Counted from the first letter of the stretch, positions 35,001-45,998 are shown. The stretch: DNA of 64,000 bases from Cytospora piceicola (GCA_023375675.1 JALQBC010000002.1:1984001-2048000), one strand, 5' to 3'. Notes: generated from the sequence alone by a model not told the origin. Numbers and translations: made by a program.

Positions 35001-35218
35001 GGTTAATAAGCTACGATAGTTACGTGTAAGGGAGGTCGTAAGTAATCGCGATCGAGTCCTTCTAACTTTATGAGTGTTTAGACTAGTAGGTCTTAGACTA
35101 AATTAAATAAAAATAGCTTTAAAAGAAAGCTCTTTAAAATGTAATAATAGCGATGGCTTTATTTTATTGAATAAAGGCGATCGCGAAGGGGAATAGTAAT
35201 GTAAAAGGGCGTATAACC

Positions 35219-35348
35219 TGTTGCTCTGTATATTGTTGTTATGATTAAGGTTAGCTAAACTAAAGGACGATAGAATCGTCAGAACTAACCTAAGCACCTA
35301 GTGCGCTGCCTGGAAGAACGCACGGGCCAGCTAACGGCCCGCGCAACA
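35219..35348 (-). repeat. Right LTR (element 5' LTR)
   Basis: This is the second 130-bp LTR copy, followed at once by the GGAAT target duplication. Confidence 0.95.
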
Positions 35349-35353
35349 GGAAT
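35349..35353. other. Target-site duplication (right copy) of the LTR element
   Basis: GGAAT follows the terminal CA of the right LTR and matches the left flank exactly. Confidence 0.9.
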
Positions 35354-37080
35354 AGGCTGGTTTGGCCCCGGCCGCCCCCTCAGATGTCATCCTTCCCAAG
35401 CCAACAGTGGTCCGTATCCAAGCACACACAGTCAAGCTATCAAACCCAGTTATGCGGGTCAAATGGGCAGCTGAAAAACGACGACCACCATTCCCAAGGT
35501 TCCTGTGTATCTACAGCATCCCGGATCATGGCTCTTTTCGGCCGGGATTGACACCTCGCCGGAGTCTCGCTGTGGCACAGCAAACATTCCCAGGGTTGAA
35601 ACCGCAACCGTCTGGCTAGCTGGCTGGCTGGCTTGCTGGCTTACTGCCGCCAGGCTCACTCTCTACTACTGACAGTGCGGCTTTTCGTTTCGCCATGTTA
35701 CCATCTATCACCTGGCCTCGGTCTTATGCCCGCGGTAATGCGGGCCTGGTCGCGTCGACCCAACTCTATCCCGTCTATCCTTGACAAAAGCTGACAGACG
35801 GTGAACGGTTTCTCATCAAAATCTTATACCACATCCTCATATCATCCGAGGTGGCACAGGGCCAGGATGTAGGTCTGCTGCTCCATCCGGAGAGCTCCTG
35901 CGAATCTTTTCCCTCGTTTGTATAGCTTGCTGCGTGCCCCCGGTCCGGTACATGACGGGTCATACATAACTTAGCCTTCCAAGGTTGAGTGACCTGGGGT
36001 CAAATGGCGGCGTCTGGCATCTTTAATAATATTACCGCACTCTACTTAGCCGACCTGCAGCAGATGCTTACCAAACATTGGATGTAACACACACACACCA
36101 CACACACACACACATTCACTCTCTCACTCTCTCTCTCTCTCACACACACACACAAACACACACACACACACACTTAGAGATTGATGACCCATTTGCTCGC
36201 TCTTCCTTGCGCAAGCACATGTGGCTTGCTGGATGCTGTACGTACTTCAACAGCATGTTCTTCACCAACCACCCTTCCCATACTCTGGCAAATGTACCTC
36301 TATGTCAACAAGAGTAGGCCAGGGCCATCCTTATGGCCTTCATTTCTCATCTGGTGCTAGTTCTCTTATCATGCTATTACCACTGTCTCAAGTGAGCTCT
36401 GCCTGTCATGGGCTGACAGAAGGGCCAGTTGACGGCCCGCTTCTCGATCCATGCACCGCGGAGTGAGATCTGCTCCTCAGACTCCTCGCCGTCCATTTTG
36501 GTCCCAACAACCTAGGTCCACGCTGCGCGAGCTCGCCAGTGCGGCGTCCGCGTCGTCGGTCCACTCTCTACAACAAGGTTTGTCGCTCTGCTATGCCTCT
36601 CTCCTCTTGTCAGTGTCGATATATGTCGGTAGTTGTCCCCCCTTCGCGTCCTCGCTGTTACCCTTCCCTCCCTCCATGGCACCTCTGAGTTACTGTCCAT
36701 CGGCTTGCTGGAGTGGTCCTCTCATACTGTGTTGTCTCTGACACTCACCGACGGAACATTCCTTGTATCACCCTACACTTACACGGACTTTGTTTGTTTC
36801 TTCTCTTTCATGATTTACCGTCGAAGTTACCTCGGACTCAAGCTGCACCTGGGCTGCAAGACGATCTCGATCCGGCCGACGCGCCTGCTCCTGTTACCAA
36901 CAGGGCTATCATATATTACAGGAGAAATCGTCACCACCTGCGAAAGTCCTCTCGTCATCAAGAGGAGGAGTAGCCGAGCTTGCTGATCCTGTGGACAACT
37001 CACTGGGCCGAGCTAAGTGGCCTAAGTATCACATCACTACCGGTCAAACCTTGTTTGGGCTTCAATAAGCTGCAGGCGCC
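35354..37080. other. Intergenic upstream of the 37-kb gene
   Basis: A (CA)n/(CT)n microsatellite lies at 36087-36174. The remainder, including pyrimidine-rich DNA from 36450 on, looks like leader or promoter of the next gene. No other gene was recognised. Confidence 0.5.
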
Positions 37081-38610
37081 ATGCCGGTTCTCACCTCGGC
37101 TGGAAGCGACTCGGATATCTCCCATCTTAGTGGTCATCTGCATGGAGACCGATCATTGGCAACCCGTTTCAACACATTCCTTGGTGCGGCTACGGCCGTC
37201 GTGGCAGTCTCAGTTTTGTTTCGGCGCTTTGCCTCGCTTTGGCTCTCAAGACGACATCGACAACACAGTGTTGGGGGCAGTCTCCGGACGTGGCTATCTA
37301 CTTTCAAGCCACTGCCCAACTCCCAACCGCTTCCAGACCGCTGCTGTATGCGACCCGGAAAGGGGCCAGGCCACTCTGAGAAGCAAGCTAGCTGGGCCAT
37401 AAGCAGAGGGGAAGCCAGCGGCACAGCACCAGTGGGGTTGGGTGGATCTGTTGTTGAAAGAAGTAGCCCCGGCAGCATGGAAGAAGAGGGGAGGACGACA
37501 CTCTCTTCTGGAGAACGGTCACGTGGGCTAAGCACCTTCTTGAGCCTGGGGACTTCGCAGGCATCAAGCGGTCTGTCTCATCCTGGCCAGGTTTTCCCCG
37601 CTGCTGCTGCTGCTGATGATGGGGGCCACGATGGCAGGATATATCCGGGCTCCCATTCTCCGTCGCCCCTGGGCCATGCGGGTGACGCAACCGGAGGTTC
37701 TTCTTTTGAAAAAGGAAAGGATAATATGGATGATGATCATGCCGGAAGAGATTCTGAACTTGAATCAATCGTGGCCACGAGCCGTCCAACAACGCCCTTC
37801 TTTGGCCAACCGGAGAATATTACAGACCATGCTTCGGGCTCTGTTGCAGTCACTGGCGGAGGACCATCATGGCGGCGACATGTCGAGCCCAACTTCACTG
37901 TACCACCACTGCCCCCAACCCTGGCAGATGAGAATCCCGTCTACCTGGCCCATGGAACCTCCTTCGAGACTAGAAGGCTGCCAACAGCATATGCCCAGTC
38001 CGTTCCCACCGGTCTCGGTATCGTGGGGGCGGGGATCACAGGGATGGTTGACGGCCAAAGGTCGGAGCCGAGGTACACTACCGCGGAAACTCCTCCGGAT
38101 TCAGGGACAAGTGGATCGACAAGTATAGGTTCGCCCTCAACGGATATCTCCAGGAGTAGGAGCTTAACCAGGGGCCATTCCATCCCGCCAATGACTGTGA
38201 TGGATATAAGAATGCCCCTGGAGGTAGATGGACAAGCCAATGACACACGCAGAGGGGCACGATTCAGCCCAGACCACGCACTCACCCCGTCTTCATATCC
38301 ACCGACATCCCCCTTGCTACCACCTCCACCACCGACCGTGGACTACCACTTCGACCTCGCGAATATCATGTTTCCTGGCGCCGGCGCAGTTGATGGCGGG
38401 ATCAGAGTGGTCCCGGCCGAAGAGTTCCACGACCACGGCGAAGACGGGCCTATAGATGCGCGTGACGAGGCCGTCGACGTCATGGACGACTCCGTAGCAG
38501 GCTGGAAGAGGCATACTCGTGTGTACGGCGGAGGTGTTTGTCTGGCTTGTGCCGCAGCTGGTGGCGGCGGGTTTTACGGTGCGAGGGTCCGGCCGGAGGA
38601 TAAACGATGA
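37081..38610 (+). CDS. Conserved fungal protein, single TM, function unknown
   Basis: This intronless gene encodes 509 residues, starting MPVLTSAGSDSD. One short hydrophobic segment (FLGAATAVVAVSVLFRRF, about 32-50) followed by basic residues suggests a membrane anchor with the rest cytosolic. The long middle is Ser/Gly/Pro/Thr-rich and disordered, with phosphorylatable patches such as SRSRSLTRGHS. The C-terminus is the conserved-looking part: a segment with YHFDLANIMFPGAG, then WKRHTRVYGGGVCLACAAAG ending in GARVRPEDKR. The closing CxxC with flanking Gly is reminiscent of many uncharacterised Sordariomycete proteins. I cannot assign a function. The adjacent Copia insertion stops about 1.7 kb upstream of the start. 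Confidence 0.7.
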   Translation: MPVLTSAGSDSDISHLSGHLHGDRSLATRFNTFLGAATAVVAVSVLFRRFASLWLSRRHRQHSVGGSLRTWLSTFKPLPNSQPLPDRCCMRPGKGPGHSEKQASWAISRGEASGTAPVGLGGSVVERSSPGSMEEEGRTTLSSGERSRGLSTFLSLGTSQASSGLSHPGQVFPAAAAADDGGHDGRIYPGSHSPSPLGHAGDATGGSSFEKGKDNMDDDHAGRDSELESIVATSRPTTPFFGQPENITDHASGSVAVTGGGPSWRRHVEPNFTVPPLPPTLADENPVYLAHGTSFETRRLPTAYAQSVPTGLGIVGAGITGMVDGQRSEPRYTTAETPPDSGTSGSTSIGSPSTDISRSRSLTRGHSIPPMTVMDIRMPLEVDGQANDTRRGARFSPDHALTPSSYPPTSPLLPPPPPTVDYHFDLANIMFPGAGAVDGGIRVVPAEEFHDHGEDGPIDARDEAVDVMDDSVAGWKRHTRVYGGGVCLACAAAGGGGFYGARVRPEDKR

Positions 38611-40202
38611 CATGAATCCAAGCCACTACTTGGCTGAGTTGATACGTTTCTGATATTCTGGGGCTCAATTGAGGTTGCTTGGTTTCTTATGTTTCTGTCT
38701 CTTGCATCAGTCAGTTTCTATGTCTTCACTAGGAATACCGCGTCGGAAGCACCATGGAGGTTTTTTTCTGTCTTAGTTTTCCGTTACCCTTTTAGTCTTG
38801 TCTTCCAGTGTTCTATTTTTGGTTTCTCGATTTACAGACTTAGATTTCATTCCTGCTTTCCTTTCCCGTTTGCAAGGTATAAACGGCATTTATACGGATC
38901 ATGCATTTGCAGGAGGGGTTGTTTGAGCGCCACTCATTCGATTGGTGGCCTTGATGGTGATGATAACGACTCACGATGTCTCTTAACACTCATCAATTCT
39001 TCTTTCCTTTTGTCACCGGTTCCTCAGACTCAACGTATGGATCCATGTTTGGTATTATATCTGATAGGCGGATGGTGGCAGTTGGTTCCACCTACCTGCA
39101 TACATGAGTATTGGATAGAAACGATGCCTCCTTATCTTTTCCCTAGAGGATGCCTTCTTTAGTCTTTCTGTTTAGGTACATCATTCAAGCCCATTACCTT
39201 CCAAGGGGTTGTCCAGGAATAGAGGAGTGGTGAATGGGGAAAGACCAGGTATGAATTGACACGATAGAGCTGATTCTGTGCTGCATAATTTACAGATCGG
39301 AGAGTTAAAGATCGGTGCAACCCTGATCGAGTTCTGGTAGGATCGCATGCGCCCATCATTGATAATTAAGTATTGGCTCAGCTGATATATTTCCCGTGCT
39401 CTGTTATTACCCTACAGATAAACACAGGCAACCTAGAGCCCTACCAGTATCCCACCACCTAGGCATCCATCGATGAGACATGAGGCATAATTAGATGTGC
39501 AATCTACCTTCCCATCGGTGTACAAATTGCTGTATGGGGCACCTAGAGCGAGATGTTGTTTCTTCAAGTGCTGCTTGACTAATGGGAAGGTATGTAACTT
39601 CTACCCTCTAGCTACTACTCGAGTGGCCATTGTTATACTGGTGACACAACGCATCTGTAATACATAATGGTTGGTCACGCGTAATCTAAAACATATTCAA
39701 CATCAAATAACACCTGCTGAGTCCCCACGTACCAGTTAGCAGAGCACCTGGGCCCCCAGAACCCGCCCACCGCAAAAACGACATTCCAGCCAACTATAGC
39801 ATTTCTTCGAGTAACATATCTGGCTCGCAAACCAGAACCTTAGAGAGTTGATTGCCATCGGAGATGGACTGTTGGAAATAGGCCTGTCCAGGACCTTGCA
39901 GAAGGGTTCCCATCCGCCGGTCAGCTTGGTCCAGTACAGTCGATCTGCGGGTACAGCTTGCCTCACATGATAGTGCCATAATGTAGTCCAGCTCTCAGCG
40001 ACGATGCAAGTGCTGGCGGTGGAATGGCATCGGGGCCGGGACATGGCGCTCGCGGGCAAGCAGTTCATCAACGGCCACAACATTTGAAGGCATGTTTACC
40101 CGCTGGCCTGTTGTAATGTGATGAGGTAATAAATTGTACTACTTGTGAAAACCGTATGCAGAAAACAAGAATCTTTGGTCATACATCATACGTACTCCTT
40201 CG
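38611..40202. other. Intergenic between convergent genes
   Basis: T-rich sequence at 38700-38880 is probably 3' UTR of the previous gene. A frame at 38689-39162 is rejected as UTR noise. Nothing else was recognised. Confidence 0.5.
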
Positions 40203-41942
40203 TTATGTCATCCTCAAGGGGGCACCAGGCGGACACGCATCAGTATCCTTTCCCCTATCCATAAAATCGGCCGTGGACGAGGCTCGTGACCTCCTCAAAG
40301 TCTGCGTGTCACTCGCGTCCAGATCGACCCTCGCCTTCCACCCCATCCACCAGTGACCAGAGAACAGTTCCTCCATCCTCTCCATGGGCACGCCCTTGGT
40401 CTCAGGCGCCCCGAGCCCCAGCACGACGAGGCCAATCGTGCAGATGGCAGCCCAGAATGCGTAACTGCCCCAGACACGGAGACTTACAAACATATTGGGC
40501 GTGACCCTCACCACGGCAAACTGGAATAGCCAGTGCAGCGCCATGTTGACGGCGTAGCACACGCTGCGAATGCGTGTTGGGAAGATCTCGGTGCCGTATA
40601 GATACTGTACGGAACACAGGCCGATCGACCAGCCGATGGCGTAGACAAAGACACTGGCGATGGCAGCATCGGATGCCTGCTTGTTAGACTTGTGGTGAAA
40701 CACCCAGACTCCCATGTAGACAGCCATGTATATGTGGGCACAGAGCTGCATGAACAAGCCCGTTAAGAAACACCGCCGGCGGCCGATGATGTCGACCATG
40801 CCCCACGTGAACACCATCGTAAATACTAACTTGACGATACCGTATGCCCCGGAGGTGACGAGCGACCTGTTGTCATTGGTGACGCCGGCAAACTCAAAGA
40901 TCTGCGGGATGTAATAAGTGATGCCGTTGCCGCCAGACCACTGCGCAACGGTCTGCATGGCCACGGCTATGAGGAAGCGCTTGCGGTAGGAACGGACCGT
41001 CACGATCTCCTTGAGGATGCCCCAGGTGGAAACCCCGGCAAGCTTCTCCTTGGAGCGGAGCTGCTCCTGTATCTCGGCAAACTCCATCTGCAGCTCCTGG
41101 TCGGGGCTGCTCTTGCTCCGGAGCCTGGCGAGCACCGCCATGGCTTCCTCCCCGCGGCCCTTGGAAGCGAGCCACCTGGGCGTGTCGGAGATGAAGAGAG
41201 AGGTAAGAAGAGCTGACCCGACGGGGATCAGGGGGATGGAGAGGACAAGCCGGTACTGCGGACGGGTTGCTGGCATGGTGACACTGGCGCCATAGTTGAT
41301 GAAGAAACCTGTAGAGGAGAAGTGTTAGTTCTCAACCCCGGGACATGTAATGGAGGAGGATGAGCACTCGAGGATGGAGTGGTGCCCATGTGGTAGGTAG
41401 TGTGGCAAAGACGTGGGATACGTACCAAGAGACAAGAATGTCAGCAGGAAGACCATGGAGACACTGATGATCATGCCACGGCTCTTAGCAGGGGCAATCT
41501 CAGAGAGATACAGCGGCACAACAACAGTTAGTCCTCCAGCCCCAAGACCAGCCCAGATTCGAGCAAATAGCAGGAAGCCATATATCCCGGACGCGAATAT
41601 CTGCATGAAATACCCGCTCATGTACACGACTGCAAGCATCTGCCAGCACCGCAGACGACCTATCCGGTCGGTCAGTGCCAGGGATATCAGAGAGCCAAAG
41701 GCGGCACCAAGGACACCGAAGGACGTGATATTTGCCTTCCTGTTGGCCAGCCCGGCGGCGTTGTCCACCCACTGGCTGGAGTTGAGGTCATAGTCGTCCT
41801 GGAAGGACTGGAGCCCGGTGGCGGCACTGAAGCCGCCCTCGTCGTAGCCCTTGGGGATGGAACCGCACCCTATGACGACGATGGTGAGGACATAATACCA
41901 GTTGTACGGTCCCTTGAAACCTGAGGTCACCGATGATAGCAT
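40203..41942 (-). CDS. MFS sugar porter family transporter
   Basis: Two exons (41426-41942 and 40203-41308) are joined by a 117-nt intron (GTACGT..CTACAG) that keeps the frame, giving 540 residues. The protein has the 12-helix sugar porter layout: GYDEGGFSAA in the first loop (the GYD of quinate and sugar permeases) and DRIGRLRCW between helices 2 and 3. PLYLSEIAPAKSRG, TPRWLASKGR before the central loop, QWSGGNGITYYIPQIFEFAG in helix 7 and APETKG near the end complete the set. The closest remembered relatives are fungal quinate/hexose-type permeases, but the substrate is not readable. It is divergent from the amidohydrolase gene 2.1 kb away, which may act on the imported compound. Confidence 0.87.
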
Positions 41943-44045
41943 CCTCGATGGCGGTCAGCCCAGGTACAGGTACGAGGAAGCCCCTGTAGAGACAGAGTGG
42001 ATCAGGATGTTCGTCCGGTCCCGAGTAGCCTCATCGAGACCGGTCACGTCTTTCGGATGAACTCCGTCGACCCGTCGTCCCCTCCGGACTGGGTTGATGA
42101 CGGGGGAGGGGGGGTGTATGCTGGGAAGCTGGGCAGCTCGTCCGACAAGGGAGGGGGAGGGCAAGGGGAGGCGAGAGAGCGTCCACGAGATCACGGAGAG
42201 AAGCCGGCGTAATGGAGAAGGGGGATGGAGTCACGCAAGGCCAGCGTAGCCAGACAGAGACGAAACTGCGGGGGTCTATCCCCGGATGATGGGAGGATGA
42301 CACGACTGGGGAAAGGGTTCAGCGCAGTCCAGGGGGAGCTTGTGATATGGAGAGGCTTGTCGGTTGGCGTGGAAAACCCCAGAATTCGACCGTGGTCTAG
42401 CTTTCTGCCGCCCCGCGTTCAATCAGAGAAGGGGAGTACTGTGTGTATGTTTGTGTGTGTATGTGTATGTGTTGATGATGCTGGGGGTGGGAAAAAAAAG
42501 GAAGTGACACGAAAATTCTCCGCGCTTGGCCCGCCCCGTTATCTCACTCATCAAGCCATCACTTACTCTCCAGTTGACTGGTCGACTGGTCGACTGTTTC
42601 GGTGGGGTTCCTCTCCTGTCTCCCTCCCTTGTGGGTGGATATGTTGTAGAAAATGGGACCGGATCATGACCGAGCCAAGTAGAAAAGCCGGCTCTAAGCA
42701 GGTCCCAAGTCAGTTGACTCTAGCCAAGTTGAGACAAGTCAAGGCTGATCGCCCTGCCGAAGCGGTGCGGACGCGGGACCACGAGGCAAACGCCCGGCCA
42801 AAGGGTGAAATTCTGGGGAACAGCCGGACGACAAGCAGTAGATCAGACATGTTGTGTCTCTCCGGGGAAGACGGGGGTGACGCTCCCTTCTTTTACCTCA
42901 TGGACGGGCTCCAGGGGCTGGCTATTTAGGGCAACATGACAACTTGCCCCGTCCCCGTCATCTCCATCTACTATGTATACATTCCTTCCCCCCCGTTCGA
43001 TGATCAGCGCGTTCGAGAGACACACTGACTAAAGCTGACTGACGGGACAGTGAGTGTATGACCGTATGACGGCTTGACCACTGTTTAAAGCGCACCAGTT
43101 GCGACATGGCTTTCTGCCCAGCTTCCCAGCCGAGTCGTCGCCCTTTCTGTAGGAAAATCCTCGACCTCGGACAAAGACCGAACCTTCTCCCATCTGATAG
43201 TACCTGGAGAAGCCTGGGCCCTCTTCCTTGGAGTCTGGTGTCTGTGTGAGAGTCTGGCTGCTGTGACGTCTCTCACTATCTCGCCTCCCTTCCTATCGCT
43301 GCTGACTCGATGAGCGAATTGAGCGAATAGCAGCATATACGATACGGCGATTACGTCTCGTCCCGGACGGCTTTTCACCGAACTTGAGGACCCGGGACTG
43401 GACAAACACTTACCCAGAGCCAAAGCATGGTCAGCCAGCCATGGCTCCTTCCTACACCTTGTCTTCTCGCTAAGGCTCCGGTATGGCGGGGATATTGGCT
43501 CCGTTCTTTCTGCAGTAGTAGGACCCGTCCTGATGCTTCTTTTGAGCCTAAGATAGAATAGATTGCTGCTGGTGGTTGGATACCGCAGGGGGGTTTTTTC
43601 CCTGATGTCGTGATGCTGCAATATGAACTCTATTCTCCACCACCAAAGCCTCGCAAATCATGCCAGGTCCCTGAGGCTCCGGACCACTTCGTTCGAGGCC
43701 CAGATCTCGTGCGCCTGCTGGAGGATTCCGGGCCGCTTAGTCTCTGGTCACTTTCGTTTCATCACATCAGATCGACTATCGGGTTTTCCTCCACCGGGTC
43801 CCAGAGATACATCTATCCATCAGTGGCACCTCGTGGTGGTTGCGCGCCCGAGACTGCTACTCTCACTTACACCCTCACTTGTCTTTCCACGACTTCAGGA
43901 GCCCACTCGCTGTCTCCCGTCTGGATCTTCATCGAACCCCTTTCATACCCTAATTAATCCTAATCACCGGACCTACTACTACCGCCACCACTATTGCCAC
44001 CACTGCCACCACCACACTCGCTACGCACGACGATCCGGATCAGCA
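41943..44045. other. Divergent promoter region of the porter/amidohydrolase pair
   Basis: This 2.1-kb region lies between two 5' ends. A GT-rich run is at 42440-42470. CCACCACTATTGCCACC-type triplets at 43980-44015 are probably leader of the hydrolase gene. Open frames here (for example 43085-43621) have no coding character. I saw no clear binding-site palindrome. Confidence 0.5.
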
Positions 44046-45077
44046 ATGATGACAGCCCTACTCAGGAACCCATTCCATTCCAGTGGGGTGCTCGACAAGA
44101 AACGGTTGTCGTCGCCCAGACCCATCCCACAGTCCCCGTCCCTAATCGACCTCTTTGACAAGCCAACCTCGTCACATAATGAGCATGTATCCTCCAAGGA
44201 CTTGCAGTCGGAACAGGCCCGCCTCCCCCTCCGCATCCCCGTAGGGTCCTGGGACAGCCACATGCACATCGTCGATCCAGTCCGCTATCCACTGTCATCC
44301 ACAGCCGTGTACAGGCCAAGCCCACACACAGTCTCCCAGGCCGTGGCCTTCGAGACGTCGATAGGCGCCTCGAAGCTCGTCGTCGTGCAGCCTTCCATCT
44401 ACGGCAACGACAACTCGTGCCTGCTCGACGCCCTCCGTGCCCTCGGCCCAGCAAGGGCCCGGGGTGTCGTCGCCTTCGACCCAGACACGACCTCGCTGTC
44501 GACACTGCAAGAGTGGCACAAGCTGGGCGTGAGGGCGGTACGCATCAATCTGCAGTCCACCGGCCACACCATGGACCAGGACGAGATGGAGAGCGTGCTG
44601 CGTAAGTATGCGGACGCGGTGCGGCCCCTGAACTGGGTCATCCAGCTCTACATCCCACTGAGCATGGTCAAGGTCCTGGAGCACATCGTGCCCACACTGG
44701 GTGTGAGGATCTGCATCGACCACATGGGCTCGCCTGACTTGTCTTCGTCGAGGATGTCGTCCTTTGACCCGTATAGCCTAGACGGCTTCGGGTCCCTGGT
44801 CAGGCTGCTGCAAGGCGGCAGCACCTATATCAAGATGTCGGCCCCCTATCGGCTCGGCAAGGGCCGCGACTTCATCAAGCCTGTCGAGTGCCTCGCCAGA
44901 GAGATCATACGGGTTGCAGGGCGGAGACAGGCGGTCTTTGCGTCAGACTGGCCGCACACGAGATTCGAAGGCCTGGACATCCGGCCCTGGATCCAGCATG
45001 TGCTGGCCTGGTGTGATGGTGACCGGTCTCTCGTCGAGAGAATATTCAGGGACAACGCAGAAGAGTTGTGGGCGTAA
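44046..45077 (+). CDS. Amidohydrolase-2 family metal hydrolase (lactonase-like)
   Basis: A start at 44046 (MMTALLRNPF) gives 343 residues; the frame is open further upstream, but that stretch is His/Ser/Arg-rich and unlike protein. After a ~60-residue leader the TIM-barrel domain starts at SWDSHMHIVDPVRYPL, with the HxH metal motif. It continues through ICIDHMG (barrel His) and finishes with FASDWPHT (metal-binding Asp) and NAEELW. The order HxH - H - D and the VVVQPSIYGNDN segment match PF04909 enzymes such as 2-pyrone-4,6-dicarboxylate hydrolase and fuconolactonase-type lactonases. The reaction is probably hydrolysis of a lactone or ring ester; I cannot tell which. The leader could be a targeting sequence. 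It is divergent from the MFS porter. Confidence 0.85.
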   Translation: MMTALLRNPFHSSGVLDKKRLSSPRPIPQSPSLIDLFDKPTSSHNEHVSSKDLQSEQARLPLRIPVGSWDSHMHIVDPVRYPLSSTAVYRPSPHTVSQAVAFETSIGASKLVVVQPSIYGNDNSCLLDALRALGPARARGVVAFDPDTTSLSTLQEWHKLGVRAVRINLQSTGHTMDQDEMESVLRKYADAVRPLNWVIQLYIPLSMVKVLEHIVPTLGVRICIDHMGSPDLSSSRMSSFDPYSLDGFGSLVRLLQGGSTYIKMSAPYRLGKGRDFIKPVECLAREIIRVAGRRQAVFASDWPHTRFEGLDIRPWIQHVLAWCDGDRSLVERIFRDNAEELWA

Positions 45078-45860
45078 TTGGGCCGATAATGACAAGAGGG
45101 GAATGGACACACAGCCACGGTTTTCTGGGAGTTGTGGAATGGAGAGCACACGAAGCATGCATTTAATGTGACGATGTTAACGACGGAATGACGGAATGAA
45201 GGGCAAGGCGTTTCGGCTGGGATGTCTCTAAGGAGGCTTGGACGGGATTTTTATTCATTTATTTACTGTGTGTTCTGGCAAAGACACCAAACTTCAGGAG
45301 TCATGAGAACTCACCCTTTATATTTATTCGTATGAGTTCAATTGATGACAGTATATGAGCAATGGTACCATACAAGTGATTCAATGTTTCTGGCACTCCA
45401 GGGACGACATGATAAGGCCGTTCATCAATCAGTCCTACTCTTTGAGTGACGGGATTTGCCAATCAAGGTTACTTTCAAGGTTCTCAACACGGACAAGGAC
45501 GGATATTCGCCCTTCAGATCACGCCCGCCACCCTGCCACCTTGCGACTGGGATATTGATCTACAACGATTGTGTGTGCCCGGATCCTGAGCCGACATGAC
45601 CTCCAAATAAAGAAGAAAAGAAGGAGAAAAAGACCAAGCTCATAATCAACCCGCGGTCTCAGTGTAGACGTAGCAGTTATCAAATTGACAGGAAGTTGTC
45701 GGTTTCAGTGTGATCACTTGTGACCAAAGACCAAAGAAAGCGCTGGGTGTCAGTCAAGTTCTCCACCGCTTAGCAGGTTTTCTAGGTATTGCTGACAATA
45801 TAGAGCCATTTTCCAGACGCCACAACAACCCACCAGATGTTGTATGACATCTGCTTTCTC
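45078..45860. other. Intergenic, no gene seen
   Basis: This is the 3' side of the hydrolase gene. No coding or RNA signal was recognised before the tRNA. Confidence 0.5.
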
Positions 45861-45998
45861 GGTCCGGTGGTGTAGTTGGTTATCACGTCAGTCTAACACT
45901 CTCTTTCGATCCATGTTGTATAATAAACATATAATATGATATGGTGAGAAGCCTGTTAGGTACACTGAAGGTCTGCGGTTCGAACCCGTGCCAGATCA
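45861..45998 (+). tRNA. tRNA-Val(AAC) with 64-nt intron
   Basis: The exon halves fold as a full cloverleaf. The acceptor is GGTCCGG/CCAGATC with discriminator A, the D loop has AGTTGGTTA, and the anticodon stem TCAGT/ACTGA is perfect. The anticodon AAC lies at 45895-45897, and the T loop is TTCGAAC. The intron (45899-45962) interrupts after position 37, the canonical place, and contains TGTTAG (45954-45959). That hexamer can pair with CTAACA of the anticodon loop, as nuclear tRNA introns do. Weak points are one C5-A68 mismatch in the acceptor stem and two G-T pairs in the T stem, so a mildly degenerate copy cannot be excluded. The intron is long for a fungal tRNA. Confidence 0.8.

Larger units (their letters stand above)
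29367..35348 (-). mobile_element. Ty1/Copia LTR retrotransposon, RIP-damaged
   Basis: The 5,982-bp element has 130-bp LTRs (TGTTGC..GCAACA type ends) and a 5-bp GGAAT target duplication. Coding sense is the minus strand. Integrase core residues (32699-32752) and an NGASERAGKT segment (32432-32458) lie upstream of the reverse-transcriptase YVDD box (30692-30703). An RNase H end (QTIVTLST, 30068-30100) follows. Integrase before RT is the Copia order. Just before the element's 3' LTR, on the minus strand, is a purine tract AAGGGGGTG. Just after its 5' LTR is GGTTATACGCCC, close to a half-tRNA-iMet primer site. All reading frames carry many stops, mostly TAG/TAA from CAG, CAA or TGG, as RIP makes. 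It is non-autonomous now. Confidence 0.95.

Noticed and set aside
35103..35297. Minus-strand 64-codon frame at the right end of the Copia element
   Set aside because: It crosses the LTR boundary and is AT-rich chance coding in RIP-mutated DNA.
29367..35348. Gypsy-type assignment for the LTR element
   Set aside because: Integrase fragments lie upstream of the reverse transcriptase in coding sense, and the YVDD box context is Copia-like; Gypsy has the opposite order.
38689..39162. 157-codon Phe/Ser-rich frame after the 37-kb gene
   Set aside because: It is T-rich DNA typical of a fungal 3' UTR, with no domain or splice evidence.
43085..43621. 178-codon minus-strand frame in the porter/hydrolase divergent region
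   Set aside because: Composition is random, no homology was recognised, and it lies in the expected promoter or leader.
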